The notes below the pieces were generated by a model, which saw nothing but the letters and a program-made list of their open reading frames with translations, ran no database searches and had not been told where the DNA came from. Shown here in pieces: positions 23,345-30,999 of a DNA stretch of 37,082 nucleotides. Within the stretch, counting starts at the first letter, position 1; each line of letters begins with the position of its first letter. The stretch is from IMG/VR virus record IMGVR_UViG_3300031455_000004, positions 1 through 37,082 of that record; one strand, written 5' to 3'. Position numbers and translations under genes: made by a program. This DNA comes from a virus.

Positions 23345-24223
23345 TCAGGGGTAAGCGCCGCCGCCCAGGTCGAACACCTGCGCCACCTTCCACCACTTCA
23401 TGTACGACAGCCACGACGTGCCAGCCGAGTCGGCCACCGTCGCCCACAGCAGGCCCAGCGCGTTCGCGTCCAGGTTCGTCAAGGCTATGAGCGCCGCGTT
23501 CGAGAGCGACGTGGTGAGTTCGAGGTTGTCCTTGTAGAACCGCACCGCCTTACCTTCCTTGTCGGCCGGGTCATACTTCATGCCCAGCTTCGTGAAGGCA
23601 TACGCCGCCGAAAGCGTTCCCGCGGCCGCGCCAATGTCCGTGAAGGACGTGGCCCGGTCGGAGTACACCGTGTCGATGACGCCCAGGCCGTCCTCCTTCA
23701 GCCGGAACCCGATCGCCGCCGCCGAGTTCGTGATCGCATCGCCGCCGTTGAACGGCACGCCCGCGGCCAGCGTCCACTGCTCGACTTCCGCCAGGCCGAT
23801 GAACGTCCCGGCCATGTTGGTCAGGAGCGAGTTCTGCGCGTAGCAGCATTCGAACCAGAGCTTTCCCGAGTTCGACGGCAGACCCGTCATCATCAGGGAC
23901 GGATACGACCAGGCAATCGAGACCGAGTCGTTGTCCGTGTCGATTGCGTGGGCCAGCACGCCGCCGGGGATTTCCACGGAGTTCACCGCCGACAACCGAC
24001 TCACTAACGAGCCGGACGAGGCGAAGACCTTGTAGCGACCGTGGTTGATCTGCGTCGTCTGCGTCCCGACCAGCGGGAAGTCCGCGAAGTCGTCGTAGAA
24101 CGCGATCCCGTTCTTGACGCCTTCCTTCAAGTCCCGCCAGGGGCAATCGCCCCAGATGTTCGGGGACGGCGTGCGGCTCGTGTCGCCGGCACCGAGGTTC
24201 CCCTTGAATCGCATCGTGTTCAT
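23345..24223 (-). CDS. Capsid-accessory/decoration protein, LamG-like
   Basis: A 292-aa protein from ATG 24223 with CGGAG upstream; starts further upstream overlap the palindrome and are rejected. It contains FYDDFADFPLVGT, DNDSVSIAWSYPSL, WFECCYAQNSLLTNMAGTFIGLAE and a final WWKVAQV, which match a beta-jelly-roll/LamG-type protein commonly encoded right after the capsid gene in marine podoviruses. It follows the major capsid gene in the transcript, as expected. Role in head decoration is inferred. Confidence 0.75.
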   Translation of the reverse strand: MNTMRFKGNLGAGDTSRTPSPNIWGDCPWRDLKEGVKNGIAFYDDFADFPLVGTQTTQINHGRYKVFASSGSLVSRLSAVNSVEIPGGVLAHAIDTDNDSVSIAWSYPSLMMTGLPSNSGKLWFECCYAQNSLLTNMAGTFIGLAEVEQWTLAAGVPFNGGDAITNSAAAIGFRLKEDGLGVIDTVYSDRATSFTDIGAAAGTLSAAYAFTKLGMKYDPADKEGKAVRFYKDNLELTTSLSNAALIALTNLDANALGLLWATVADSAGTSWLSYMKWWKVAQVFDLGGGAYP

Positions 24224-24255
24224 GGACCGAACTCCGAGAGTGGGTGAAGGGTTTG

Positions 24256-24271
24256 GTGGGGAATTCCCCAC
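24256..24271. repeat. 16-bp palindrome after the capsid gene stop
   Basis: Exact copy 16 nt after the stop of the major capsid gene and 32 nt before the next start. A TTGACT just upstream looks like a -35 box, but no matching -10 follows. Confidence 0.98.
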
Positions 24272-24287
24272 CAGTCAAGGGGTTGAC

Positions 24288-25361
24288 TCAGCCGGCCATT
24301 TCCGTCGTGCCGTTCGAGATCACGAAGTTCCGGCGACGGTTGCGGCAGATCGTGTTCAGGGACGATTCGTTGTAAACCGTGTACACGGCAGGCTGGTGCG
24401 GGTTCTTCTCGATCCGCGTCTCGTGCATCCACTCGTCCCGCAGTCCCATCACACCGAACTCGCCCCAGTTCACGCCGTACACCGAGTTCGTCGTGTCGTC
24501 GCGCAGGGCCGGCACAATCTCGATCGGCCGACCGTTGACCATGACGCCGCTCTCGAACCCGGCAAGGTCCATCCCCAGGTCCTCGTTCTGCCCTTCGGCC
24601 AACTCCCGCAGCCGCGAGCCCGTGGTGTAGTTCATGTACAGGGAGTACTCGTCCCCCTTGTTGAACGTGTTGAGCCCGTCCACCGGGCTCTCGAACTTGG
24701 TTGCGAACATCATGTACCGCAGCTTGCGGATCAAGTCGTCCTTCGTGACCTGCGTATAGGCGTCCGAGCCGTTGCGCCAGGTCGGGTACGTCGTCGAGGA
24801 AATCCCCGCGACGGTGGAGTAACCGGACGGCACCGTGCCGTTGAATCCGTAGTTCGCCGCTGCGGTCTCGGCGGCAGCCGTCGCCGACTTCACGATCCAG
24901 TACGGCAGGCCGAAGAAGTCCACCGTGTTCGAGACGGCCGGGAGCCGCCAGAAGCGGTATTCCAGGTACTCGATCCACGACGCCATCGCGTGCTTGCGGC
25001 GGGCCATGATGAGATCGACGATCCGGGCCGAGCCGAAGTTCATCGACTTCTCTTGGCGGATCACCGACCAGTTGAATTCCGAATGCCGGAACGGCACCTG
25101 GCCCTGGATGATCCCGTCCACGATGTTCGGCTGCGCGGTCCAGCCGAGCGGCACGCCGCGGGCCGAGCCGTTGTTCCCCACGATCGCGTCGAACTGGGCC
25201 TCGTAACCCCCGTCCTGGAACGTGACCTTGTTCTTGTTGATGAGACGCTTCGCCGCCGGGAAACCCTGGAGCGTGCTCATCAGATCGGTGAGGCGTCCGC
25301 GTCCAAGCTCCCGGAGCGTGGTACGGATCAGGTCGACCATGTCGCCAGCTTGCAATGCCAT
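24288..25361 (-). CDS. Major capsid protein (HK97 fold, P22 gp5-type)
   Basis: A 357-aa protein from ATG 25361 with GAGGG upstream. The sequence has the features of this coat family: an N-terminal helix (MVDLIRTTLRELG), a long middle with QEKSMNFGSARIVDLIMARRKHAMASWIEYLEYRFW, and a C-terminal region ending NRRRNFVISNG. It directly follows the scaffold gene in transcription order and precedes the LamG-like accessory gene. No protease gene is present nearby, which fits a scaffold-dependent coat of this type. Confidence 0.85.
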   Translation of the reverse strand: MALQAGDMVDLIRTTLRELGRGRLTDLMSTLQGFPAAKRLINKNKVTFQDGGYEAQFDAIVGNNGSARGVPLGWTAQPNIVDGIIQGQVPFRHSEFNWSVIRQEKSMNFGSARIVDLIMARRKHAMASWIEYLEYRFWRLPAVSNTVDFFGLPYWIVKSATAAAETAAANYGFNGTVPSGYSTVAGISSTTYPTWRNGSDAYTQVTKDDLIRKLRYMMFATKFESPVDGLNTFNKGDEYSLYMNYTTGSRLRELAEGQNEDLGMDLAGFESGVMVNGRPIEIVPALRDDTTNSVYGVNWGEFGVMGLRDEWMHETRIEKNPHQPAVYTVYNESSLNTICRNRRRNFVISNGTTEMAG

Positions 25362-25408
25362 CGTCAGACCCTCGCATCAGAGGAAAGAGGTCGGGAAGGG
25401 AACGTGAA

Positions 25409-26401
25409 TCAGGGGAGCGTGTCTTCGGGATCGTCGTCGTGATCGACGCCGTTCAAGGAGTGCTCCTTCAGATACTCGTTGCCGGCAGCGATGGCAGCCG
25501 CGCGGCCCTTCGGCAGCGGCGTCTGGTTGCGTTGCGTGGGGCGGACCATGCCGCCGTTGCGGAAGGCGTCCTTGATCGCTTCCCGCGTCGAGTCCGCGGC
25601 TGGCGGTGGAGGAGGCGAAGGTGGGGAAGCCGCCGTCGAACCGAACAGGCCCTTGTGGGCGCGTTCGAGATCGGCCAGAAGCGACGTTTGCTTGCCGGTG
25701 CGAAGGAACCCGTTGAGCGCGTTGCAAACGGCCTCGCAGCGGAAGTCATCGCGCTGGCCACCGGGCATGTACACGTCCGGGTACTTCGAGAAGAACCCTT
25801 CCACCTGGCCCATGACCGTCGCCGCTTCCCGCGCCTGGAACTGCTGGGCCGTCCCGTTGAGCCGGGCAATCTCGGCATCCTGGGCCTTCAGGTGCTCGAC
25901 CATCGCGTTCCACGGCTTCGAGAAGGTTTCGTCCCAACCGCCGTCAGGGTCCAGAGCAAACTTCGCGTACTTGTCCACCGGCGGGGCGGGCGTCCGATTC
26001 GGTTCGCCTTCGGCCCGGGCCCCTTCCGCCGGCCGGCGATCCGCGGCGAGGGCGTTCGACCGGGCCTCGTGCGCCGCCCGCTCCTGCATGTCGAACAACT
26101 TCTGTTCGAGCGCGTCCGGCGGCGTGGTCAGAATCTCCTCGTCGGAAAGCCCCAGCTTGATCGCGGCCCGCTCCACCCAGCGCTTGTGCGTGTGCGTCTC
26201 GGGCGCCGGCGGGGGTGGAGGTGCAACCGGGGCGGGCTTGGCGGCTGCGGCCGGAACAGCGGCAGCGGCAGAAGTGTCTTCGACTTCGTCTTCGGCAAAC
26301 CAGTCTTCCGGCGTCGTCTGCGGGTAATCGTCGGGAACCACAACGGGCGGCACGGCCGGAACCTGGACTGTCCCTGAGGCCGGCGTGTTTTCAGTTGGCA
26401 C
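25409..26401 (-). CDS. Capsid scaffolding protein
   Basis: A 330-aa protein starting at GTG 26401 with AAGGAG 6 nt upstream. It is Pro/Ala-rich and acidic at the start (PVVVPDDYPQTTPEDWFAEDE), then helical with coiled-coil character (EHLKAQDAEIARLNGTAQQFQ). A basic region and an acidic end (DHDDDPEDTLP) follow. Disordered ends with a helical centre and position immediately before the coat gene identify it as the scaffold. A palindrome and a weak promoter precede it. Confidence 0.8.
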   Translation of the reverse strand: MPTENTPASGTVQVPAVPPVVVPDDYPQTTPEDWFAEDEVEDTSAAAAVPAAAAKPAPVAPPPPPAPETHTHKRWVERAAIKLGLSDEEILTTPPDALEQKLFDMQERAAHEARSNALAADRRPAEGARAEGEPNRTPAPPVDKYAKFALDPDGGWDETFSKPWNAMVEHLKAQDAEIARLNGTAQQFQAREAATVMGQVEGFFSKYPDVYMPGGQRDDFRCEAVCNALNGFLRTGKQTSLLADLERAHKGLFGSTAASPPSPPPPPAADSTREAIKDAFRNGGMVRPTQRNQTPLPKGRAAAIAAGNEYLKEHSLNGVDHDDDPEDTLP

Positions 26402-26424
26402 GTGAAACTCCTTGTTAGCGTGTG

Positions 26425-26454
26425 AGTGTAGGGATTGGTCCGATAACTATGCAA
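26425..26454 (-). promoter_or_regulatory. Possible promoter before scaffold and capsid genes
   Basis: Minus strand TTGCAT (26449-26454), 18-bp spacer, TACACT (26425-26430), in an unusually AT-rich 60-bp gap between the palindrome and the GTG of the scaffold gene. Each box is a partial match only. High demand for scaffold and coat makes a promoter here plausible. Confidence 0.3.
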
Positions 26455-26462
26455 GGGGGTTA

Positions 26463-26478
26463 GTGGGGAATTCCCCAC
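26463..26478. repeat. 16-bp palindrome in the scaffold leader
   Basis: Exact copy 12 nt after the stop of the 122-aa gene and 61 nt before the scaffold GTG. Flanks GTTA and CAAC. Confidence 0.98.
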
Positions 26479-26490
26479 CAACTCGACCAC

Positions 26491-26859
26491 TCACTGGCTC
26501 ACGATCAGGTACTCGACCTGACAGGCTGCCGTGTTTGCAATGAGGAACGGCGCGGTCACATCGGACCCGAAATGGAAGATCGCAACGCCCAGGGGCGGCA
26601 CCTTGACGTGATCGTTCCCGGCCCCCGTCACGAAGCGAATCTCCACGTAGTTCGTCACGTCGAGATTCTTGAAGCCCGCCCAGCCCAAAGCCGTCACTTC
26701 CCCCAACGGGATCGCTTCTTCGCTCGTGCCGACCGAGACCTTGCCCTTCACGTACTTCTTCGTCGTCACCGCCCCGATGAACCGATCGAGCGACAGCGAC
26801 TCAAACGTGCCTTCCGAGTCCGTGTACACGATCGAGGCTTGCGCCGTGAGAAGGGCCAT
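26491..26859 (-). CDS. Small structural protein
   Basis: A 122-aa protein from ATG 26859, one-base overlap with the previous stop (TGATG). All-beta in appearance: ASIVYTDSEGTFESLSLDRF, YVEIRFVTGAGNDHVKVPPLGVAIFHFG. It resembles small decoration or collar proteins but no named family is claimed. It lies between the BppU-like gene and the scaffold in a tightly packed run. Confidence 0.65.
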   Translation of the reverse strand: MALLTAQASIVYTDSEGTFESLSLDRFIGAVTTKKYVKGKVSVGTSEEAIPLGEVTALGWAGFKNLDVTNYVEIRFVTGAGNDHVKVPPLGVAIFHFGSDVTAPFLIANTAACQVEYLIVSQ

Positions 26860-27179
26860 CACTGACTCCGATAGGTGTTCGACTTGACCAGGAACGTCTC
26901 AATCTCCGAGCCCCATTCGCCGGACGGGAGCGTGACCCGGCCTTGCAGCTTCCACTCGCCGGGCACGTCGAAGTCGCCGGCCTGAATCGTGTACTTGATG
27001 ACCCCGTCCACGCCCGTCGTGTTGAACACCGCCGTCTTCACGAGCAGTTCCCCGTTGGGCTTCGTGAAGTACATGCGAAGATTCGTGGCGAGGCTCACGT
27101 CCTGCGCCGCCAGGTCCTCATTCACCACCGTGCGGCGGAAGACCGTCCCCGTGTTGCCGACGCGATGCGAAACGCTCAT
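26859..27179 (-). CDS. BppU_N-like small structural protein
   Basis: A 106-aa protein from ATG 27179, overlapping the previous stop (ATGA). The pattern LAAQDVSLATNLRMYFTKPNGE, then VDGVIKYTIQAGDFDVPGEWKLQGRV, closely follows the N-terminal domain of baseplate upper proteins (BppU_N), a beta sandwich that anchors receptor-binding parts. It is a single-domain version. Likely a small capsid or tail-fibre connector; the exact partner is unknown. Confidence 0.65.
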   Translation of the reverse strand: MSVSHRVGNTGTVFRRTVVNEDLAAQDVSLATNLRMYFTKPNGELLVKTAVFNTTGVDGVIKYTIQAGDFDVPGEWKLQGRVTLPSGEWGSEIETFLVKSNTYRSQ

Positions 27180-27670
27180 GATTCGTTCCCCTGGCGGATC
27201 GGCATGTTCCCGCTCGTTTCCAGCGTCAGCACGAACACGTCGGCGTCGCCCTGGCGAATGATGAAGAAGCCGTCGTCGATGTCCACTTCGAGCGGGAGGA
27301 ACGGGACCGACGAGCCGCCGAAGAACGTCCCGATCGCCACCCGGCGCCGCACCGGCGGCATGAGCCCGACCACCACGCTCTCGGGCGCGGGCGGGGGCGG
27401 AGGCGCGGGCGGCGGCGTCTCGAAGCCCGGCACGGACAGGTCGAATGCCAACCAGCGAGACCGGAAGGGAACCAGTGGGGAATTCCCCACCAAACCCGCT
27501 CCCGCAAGAACGGGTTCCACAACGACGCTCTGCAACGGCATCGGGAAGGAACGACGCAACACGGGAACCACCGCCCCCGTCATCCAAGCGTAAGGGTCGG
27601 ATGAGGGAGGCGGCGGAGGCGGAGGAAGCAGCGGCTCAACGCGAGCCTGATAGGGAAGTAGCTTTTCCAC
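27176..27670 (-). CDS. Pro-rich structural protein
   Basis: A 164-aa protein from ATG 27670. Two poly-Pro stretches (about 15-22 and 85-96) separate short beta segments; the palindrome is read as GLVGNSPLVPF at about residue 61. The C-terminal 55 residues (EVDIDDGFFIIRQGDADVFVLTLE) look like a compact beta domain. It overlaps the next start by 4 nt. No family recognised; a flexible virion appendage is likely. Confidence 0.55.
   Translation of the reverse strand: MEKLLPYQARVEPLLPPPPPPPSSDPYAWMTGAVVPVLRRSFPMPLQSVVVEPVLAGAGLVGNSPLVPFRSRWLAFDLSVPGFETPPPAPPPPPAPESVVVGLMPPVRRRVAIGTFFGGSSVPFLPLEVDIDDGFFIIRQGDADVFVLTLETSGNMPIRQGNES
27475..27490. repeat. 16-bp palindrome, coding copy (VGNSP)
   Basis: Exact copy flanked by CCA and CAAA, in frame in the Pro-rich structural gene. 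Confidence 0.98.
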
Positions 27671-27674
27671 GGAC

Positions 27675-27968
27675 TCACTTCAGCTTGTTGCCGACGATCA
27701 CCTTTTCGGCGTGGTTGAGCGACGCCTGGACTTCGTCCGCCGTCCCCGCCACGTGCCAGTTCTCCCACACCGCCACGAAACGGCCGTCCGCCAGCCGGGC
27801 GACGACGAACGCTTCCTCTTGCGCGACCAGTTCCTCAATCTTGTTCGCGGCCTTGCCCGCTTCCAGCGTGCGGACCTGTTCGGCCGTCTGAGACTTGTCG
27901 GCCCGTGCCGCCTTGATCGCCGCATCGGCCTGGCCGTCGATGATGCCCTGGAGTTGTTCCGTCGTCAT
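27675..27968 (-). CDS. Small helical hypothetical protein
   Basis: A 97-aa protein from ATG 27968 with AAAGG upstream. Residues 1-55 are helical and charged (MTTEQLQGIIDGQADAAIKAARADKSQ, in parts), then a short beta segment (AFVVARLADGRFVAVWENWHV). No family recognised. It is separated by 4 nt from the following gene and belongs to the packed head-gene run. Confidence 0.6.
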   Translation of the reverse strand: MTTEQLQGIIDGQADAAIKAARADKSQTAEQVRTLEAGKAANKIEELVAQEEAFVVARLADGRFVAVWENWHVAGTADEVQASLNHAEKVIVGNKLK

Positions 27969-27972
27969 AGGA

Positions 27973-28254
27973 CTACCTTTCAGGTTCAAGGCGAGTCGGG
28001 ACGATGATCGGCCTGAAGTTCTCCGGCCGTCCCTTCTCCATGTTTTCGAGCAGTTGTTCCGTGGGCACGCATTCGGCACACGACGGGCCGCAGACGGGAC
28101 CCTGACAGTTCTGGCACCAGCCCCGGACGAGGCCGGACCCTGGCCTCGGCGTCCAGTGACCCCCACAGTGGCAGCACTGGAGCGTCCCCACTTCGAGGAT
28201 CACCCGATCCGAGCCCGGATCAACGACCGTCACAACGCCGGCTTGCCGCGCCAT
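27973..28254 (-). CDS. Zinc-ribbon protein
   Basis: A 93-aa protein from ATG 28254 (ATG 28260 is an alternative two codons upstream) with GGGGTG before it. It carries CCHC, then CQNC, CGPSC and CAEC cysteine groups between residues about 27 and 65, enough for two zinc ribbons. Small zinc-ribbon proteins are frequent in phage head regions. A structural or nucleic-acid-binding role cannot be separated from sequence alone. Confidence 0.6.
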   Translation of the reverse strand: MARQAGVVTVVDPGSDRVILEVGTLQCCHCGGHWTPRPGSGLVRGWCQNCQGPVCGPSCAECVPTEQLLENMEKGRPENFRPIIVPTRLEPER

Positions 28255-28264
28255 AAACACCCCG

Positions 28265-28280
28265 GTGGGGAATTCCCCAC
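28265..28280. repeat. 16-bp palindrome 4 nt after a stop codon
   Basis: Exact copy; sense order TGA, TTCA, palindrome, then the zinc-ribbon gene. Confidence 0.98.
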
Positions 28281-28284
28281 TGAA

Positions 28285-28749
28285 TCACTCCGTGAAGAAG
28301 ATCGTCGCCCCGTAGGCTTGCGTCGAGGACGAGGTGACAGACTTCAGTCCCGCCCCGTGGTTCTGCGTGGCGGTCATTATCAGTTCGCAGCCGGGAATGG
28401 CCATGAACGTGTACGTCCCCCGGTGGTTGAGTTGGAAGCCGAGCAGTTGCTTGGCAGAAGTGTACGTCGGTTCGCCGCCGAAGACGCCAAGGCCCGAATC
28501 GTACTGCCCCGCCGGGCCGGCCGGGTCCAGGTTGTTCGGCACAAGGCCCGAGCCTTCCGTGCCTACCGCCGTCGTGCGATTCAGGAGGAAGTCGGCTTGT
28601 TGATCGACGGGCGTGGCCGCAGCACCGCCGACGACGAGTTGGTAGATCGCGCCACGGCTCGTCGGCGTGGCGGCAACGGCGAACAGGTTGACCAGCGTTT
28701 TGTCGGAGCCCGTGGCCACCGACGCCACGCGAGTACAGAACTTCTCCAT
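28285..28749 (-). CDS. Structural protein
   Basis: A 154-aa protein from ATG 28749 with AAGGAG upstream; the in-frame ATG at 28794 is inside the preceding gene and unneeded. Beta-rich with Gly/Ala loops (RGAIYQLVVGGAAATPVDQQADF, LGFQLNHRGTYTFMAIPGCELIM). It has the look of a small virion coat or decoration protein. No family recognised. Confidence 0.65.
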   Translation of the reverse strand: MEKFCTRVASVATGSDKTLVNLFAVAATPTSRGAIYQLVVGGAAATPVDQQADFLLNRTTAVGTEGSGLVPNNLDPAGPAGQYDSGLGVFGGEPTYTSAKQLLGFQLNHRGTYTFMAIPGCELIMTATQNHGAGLKSVTSSSTQAYGATIFFTE

Positions 28750-28772
28750 GAACTTCTCCTTGATGAAGGAAC

Positions 28773-29429
28773 TCAGTAAGCGACGGGATTCCACCGCCGA
28801 AGATCGGGAGGAATGTACGTCACGAGATCGAACGGCGGGGGCGGGCTGCCGCCGGTCTTGAATGTCGCAATCGCCGTCGAACTCCCCGAGGTGGTTGTCC
28901 AGGCCGGATTGATCGGGGCGGCCGTAATCTGCTCCAGATAGGCCAGTCCTGTCCCGAAGTTCACGCCGCCTTGGAGGTTATTGCTCTCCAACAGCGTGAA
29001 TCCGAGATTGATCGAACCCGCAGCGAAAAAACCTCCAGCCGCCGCAATGAGGAGTTCGCCGTGCTCGGTCGGCGTCACGCTCCCGGTCGAACGCGGCGAG
29101 GACCCTTCGTTTTGCCCGTTCTGCTGGTCGAACGGTAACGACAACACAACGCCCGAGAAAGCGGCCACGCAGATTGAGGGAGTCACCCCATCCGAGTCGA
29201 ACGTGTGGCCGGTGCCGACGGTCGGATTCTCCACGTAGAAAATCGACATCACCGAACTGAATGAGCCAGTAAATACATTCAGCTTCTGCCACGTGTTGCT
29301 CTTGGAATCCGGGATCGAGGCCGCGTCGGCGGCGTCCGAACGGACCGCGACAAGGAGCGTCGCCCCCGTCGTGTCGATGCTCGGCGACGTGCCCGCCCCT
29401 TTTTTCTTGGTGCTCACAAGGAGAGCCAC
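28773..29429 (-). CDS. Structural protein, minor tail/decoration-like
   Basis: A 218-aa protein from GTG 29429 with GGAGG upstream. Pattern IDTTGATLLVAVRSD, NTWQKLNVF, VMSIFYVENPTVGTGHTFD, and an INLGFTLLESNN region resemble a jelly-roll-like protein found in many phage and bacterial virion or appendage proteins. A short Pro-rich end (PPPPFDLVTYIPPD) follows. Role in the virion is inferred from context. Confidence 0.65.
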   Translation of the reverse strand: MALLVSTKKKGAGTSPSIDTTGATLLVAVRSDAADAASIPDSKSNTWQKLNVFTGSFSSVMSIFYVENPTVGTGHTFDSDGVTPSICVAAFSGVVLSLPFDQQNGQNEGSSPRSTGSVTPTEHGELLIAAAGGFFAAGSINLGFTLLESNNLQGGVNFGTGLAYLEQITAAPINPAWTTTSGSSTAIATFKTGGSPPPPFDLVTYIPPDLRRWNPVAY

Positions 29430-29435
29430 GGAAAA

Positions 29436-29834
29436 TTACCTCCACCGGAAATCTTGAAGGTATTCGGCCCGGTACTTCTCCTTCACCTCGACTTCCAAAC
29501 TCGCGATTTCCGCAGAGTGATCCTTCAGCGATTCCGCGTCGGCTTGTTTCAATTTCTCTAACGTCGCTCGCTTCGCGAAGAACTCCGCGGCCTCGTCAAC
29601 CTTCACTTCCGCGGGCGTGATCTTGCCGATGGTCAGCGCCTCGAAGCGTGCGTCTCTCGCTTCCAGCGCCGCCTTCCGCAGGCGTACCCACTCCGCAAAC
29701 CACTCGTCCGTGAGCGTGTCGCCGGGGATTGTCTCGCCCCACGATTCGCCCAGGTCGGCGTTAGAAATCCGCACCGTGGCCACGATGTTGCCGCGGGAGC
29801 GTTGCTTGCCGATCAACTCGAATTCCCAGGCCAT
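29436..29834 (-). CDS. Hypothetical helical protein
   Basis: A 132-aa protein from ATG 29834 with AGGAG upstream. The first 45 residues form beta strands, and residues 55-132 are a charged helix bundle (LRKAALEARDARFEALT, RATLEKLKQADAESLKDHS), likely coiled coil. Its stop is 7 nt before the next start. No family recognised; possible assembly or virion-core function. Confidence 0.6.
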   Translation of the reverse strand: MAWEFELIGKQRSRGNIVATVRISNADLGESWGETIPGDTLTDEWFAEWVRLRKAALEARDARFEALTIGKITPAEVKVDEAAEFFAKRATLEKLKQADAESLKDHSAEIASLEVEVKEKYRAEYLQDFRWR

Positions 29835-29870
29835 CGCGTTGCTCCTCTCGGGTTCCGGCGGGGTAGGGCG

Positions 29871-30269
29871 TTACACAGCTACCAGCGTCATCGGAAGATC
29901 GTTCCCAATCGGGTTCTCTCCTTCCGAGGAATTCGAAAGTGAAACCTCAACCCAAGTCGTGTTGTTGACGACGCCGATGATTGTGCCCGTCAGGTATGTA
30001 CCAACCGCGTCGGCATCGGCCGCGATCGTTACCGTCGTCTTACCCGCAAGGTACGCCACCAACGCGGTGCCGACGTTGTTCCCCAACCTGTTCACCGCGT
30101 TTAACTGCCAGACCCTATCGGGATGGTCCCCACTGTTCGACCACACGCCAGACGTTGTGGACCCGTCGCTTCCCGACAGCCACTTGTACACCGGCGTGGG
30201 CGGTGCCAGACCGCCCCCACCCACGCGATGGACCCGCCGAATCAGCCTTGCAATGGGACGCCAGCGCAT
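29871..30269 (-). CDS. Structural protein with Arg-rich leader
   Basis: A 132-aa protein from ATG 30269. The first 25 residues (MRWRP...RLIRRV...GGGGLAP) match the head of the gene immediately upstream at 30273-30602, after which the two proteins differ. The body is beta-rich (TVTIAADADAVGTYLTGTIIGVV). The shared Arg/Gly leader may be an attachment tag to a common partner. No named family. Confidence 0.6.
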   Translation of the reverse strand: MRWRPIARLIRRVHRVGGGGLAPPTPVYKWLSGSDGSTTSGVWSNSGDHPDRVWQLNAVNRLGNNVGTALVAYLAGKTTVTIAADADAVGTYLTGTIIGVVNNTTWVEVSLSNSSEGENPIGNDLPMTLVAV

Positions 30270-30272
30270 CGG

Positions 30273-30602
30273 TCAACTCACGTTGAGGTAATCCAGACGC
30301 ACGAACTCCGAACTGCCGTGATCGTTCGTCGCCGTCAAGCGGATCGTCCAGGATCCCGCCGCAAACGTCTCTACCGGGTTCTGATCCGTGGCCTGCCCCG
30401 CGAACGGCACGTACACGGCCCCGCTGCTGTCACTCTTTTCCCAGAGCCACGCGGTCGCATCGGTCGATCCCGCAAACGTCACATCGAGGGGCGCGACGCC
30501 GATCCGCGGGGACCCGGTGAAATTCACCTGGGGGGCAAGCCCGCCCCCGCCGGCCATCCGCCGGACGCGCCGCACCAGCCGCCCGACCGGACGCCAGCGC
30601 AT
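30273..30602 (-). CDS. PKD-domain structural protein with Arg-rich leader
   Basis: A 109-aa protein from ATG 30602 with GGGGA upstream. After the 25-residue MRWRP/GGGGLAP leader, residues 27-109 follow the PKD pattern: VNFTGSPRIGVAPLDVTFAG, then WLWEKSD, then AAGSWTIRLTATNDHGS. PKD domains are Ig-like and mediate surface or carbohydrate contacts. Likely a head surface or tail appendage protein. Its stop is 3 nt before the next gene. Confidence 0.7.
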   Translation of the reverse strand: MRWRPVGRLVRRVRRMAGGGGLAPQVNFTGSPRIGVAPLDVTFAGSTDATAWLWEKSDSSGAVYVPFAGQATDQNPVETFAAGSWTIRLTATNDHGSSEFVRLDYLNVS

Positions 30603-30604
30603 GG

Positions 30605-30964
30605 TCAATCCCCGTAGCCGCCCTGGTTGTCGTGAACGCCGTGGGCCTTCAGATACGCCTTGCGGTGCCCGCGGTCCCGCATGACGGGCTCCGCCGCGTA
30701 CCCGTCCGGCGTCAACTGATAATCCGTGGGCACCCCGGCCTTCCGGTCCGTCTCCATCTTCGCCTCGACCTGATGCGGCAGCACGGCCATACCCGACGAG
30801 AGCTTCGGCCAGCAGGCCGGCGTCTGCGAGGCCAGCAGTTCGCCGCTCTTGAGCAAGTCCTTGATCCGCGTCGGGAACCGCCGGTCGAACTCCTCGCGCG
30901 TGAGTTCTTCGTCGCCGTCGAAGTAGCGGTTCACTCGGCCGTAAATCACTCGTGCCTTCGCCAT
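30605..30964 (-). CDS. Conserved phage hypothetical next to portal
   Basis: A 119-aa protein from ATG 30964 with GGAG upstream. The ending HRKAYLKAHGVHDNQGGYGD and GVPTDYQLTPDGY recur in small proteins next to portal genes of many environmental phages. The start RVIYGRVNRYFDGDEELTREEF is helical and acidic. Function unknown. Its stop is 2 nt before the PKD gene. Confidence 0.65.
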   Translation of the reverse strand: MAKARVIYGRVNRYFDGDEELTREEFDRRFPTRIKDLLKSGELLASQTPACWPKLSSGMAVLPHQVEAKMETDRKAGVPTDYQLTPDGYAAEPVMRDRGHRKAYLKAHGVHDNQGGYGD

Positions 30965-30979
30965 CGCGTTCTCCAGTTG

Positions 30980-30995
30980 GTGGGGAATTCCCCAC
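30980..30995. repeat. 16-bp palindrome 4 nt after the portal stop
   Basis: Exact copy; sense order TGA, GTTA, palindrome, then 15 nt to the next start. Confidence 0.98.
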
Positions 30996-30999
30996 TAAC

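Noticed and set aside
24256-24287. Promoter from TTGACT next to the palindrome
   Set aside because: At 17 bp spacing the -10 position reads CAAACC, a poor match.
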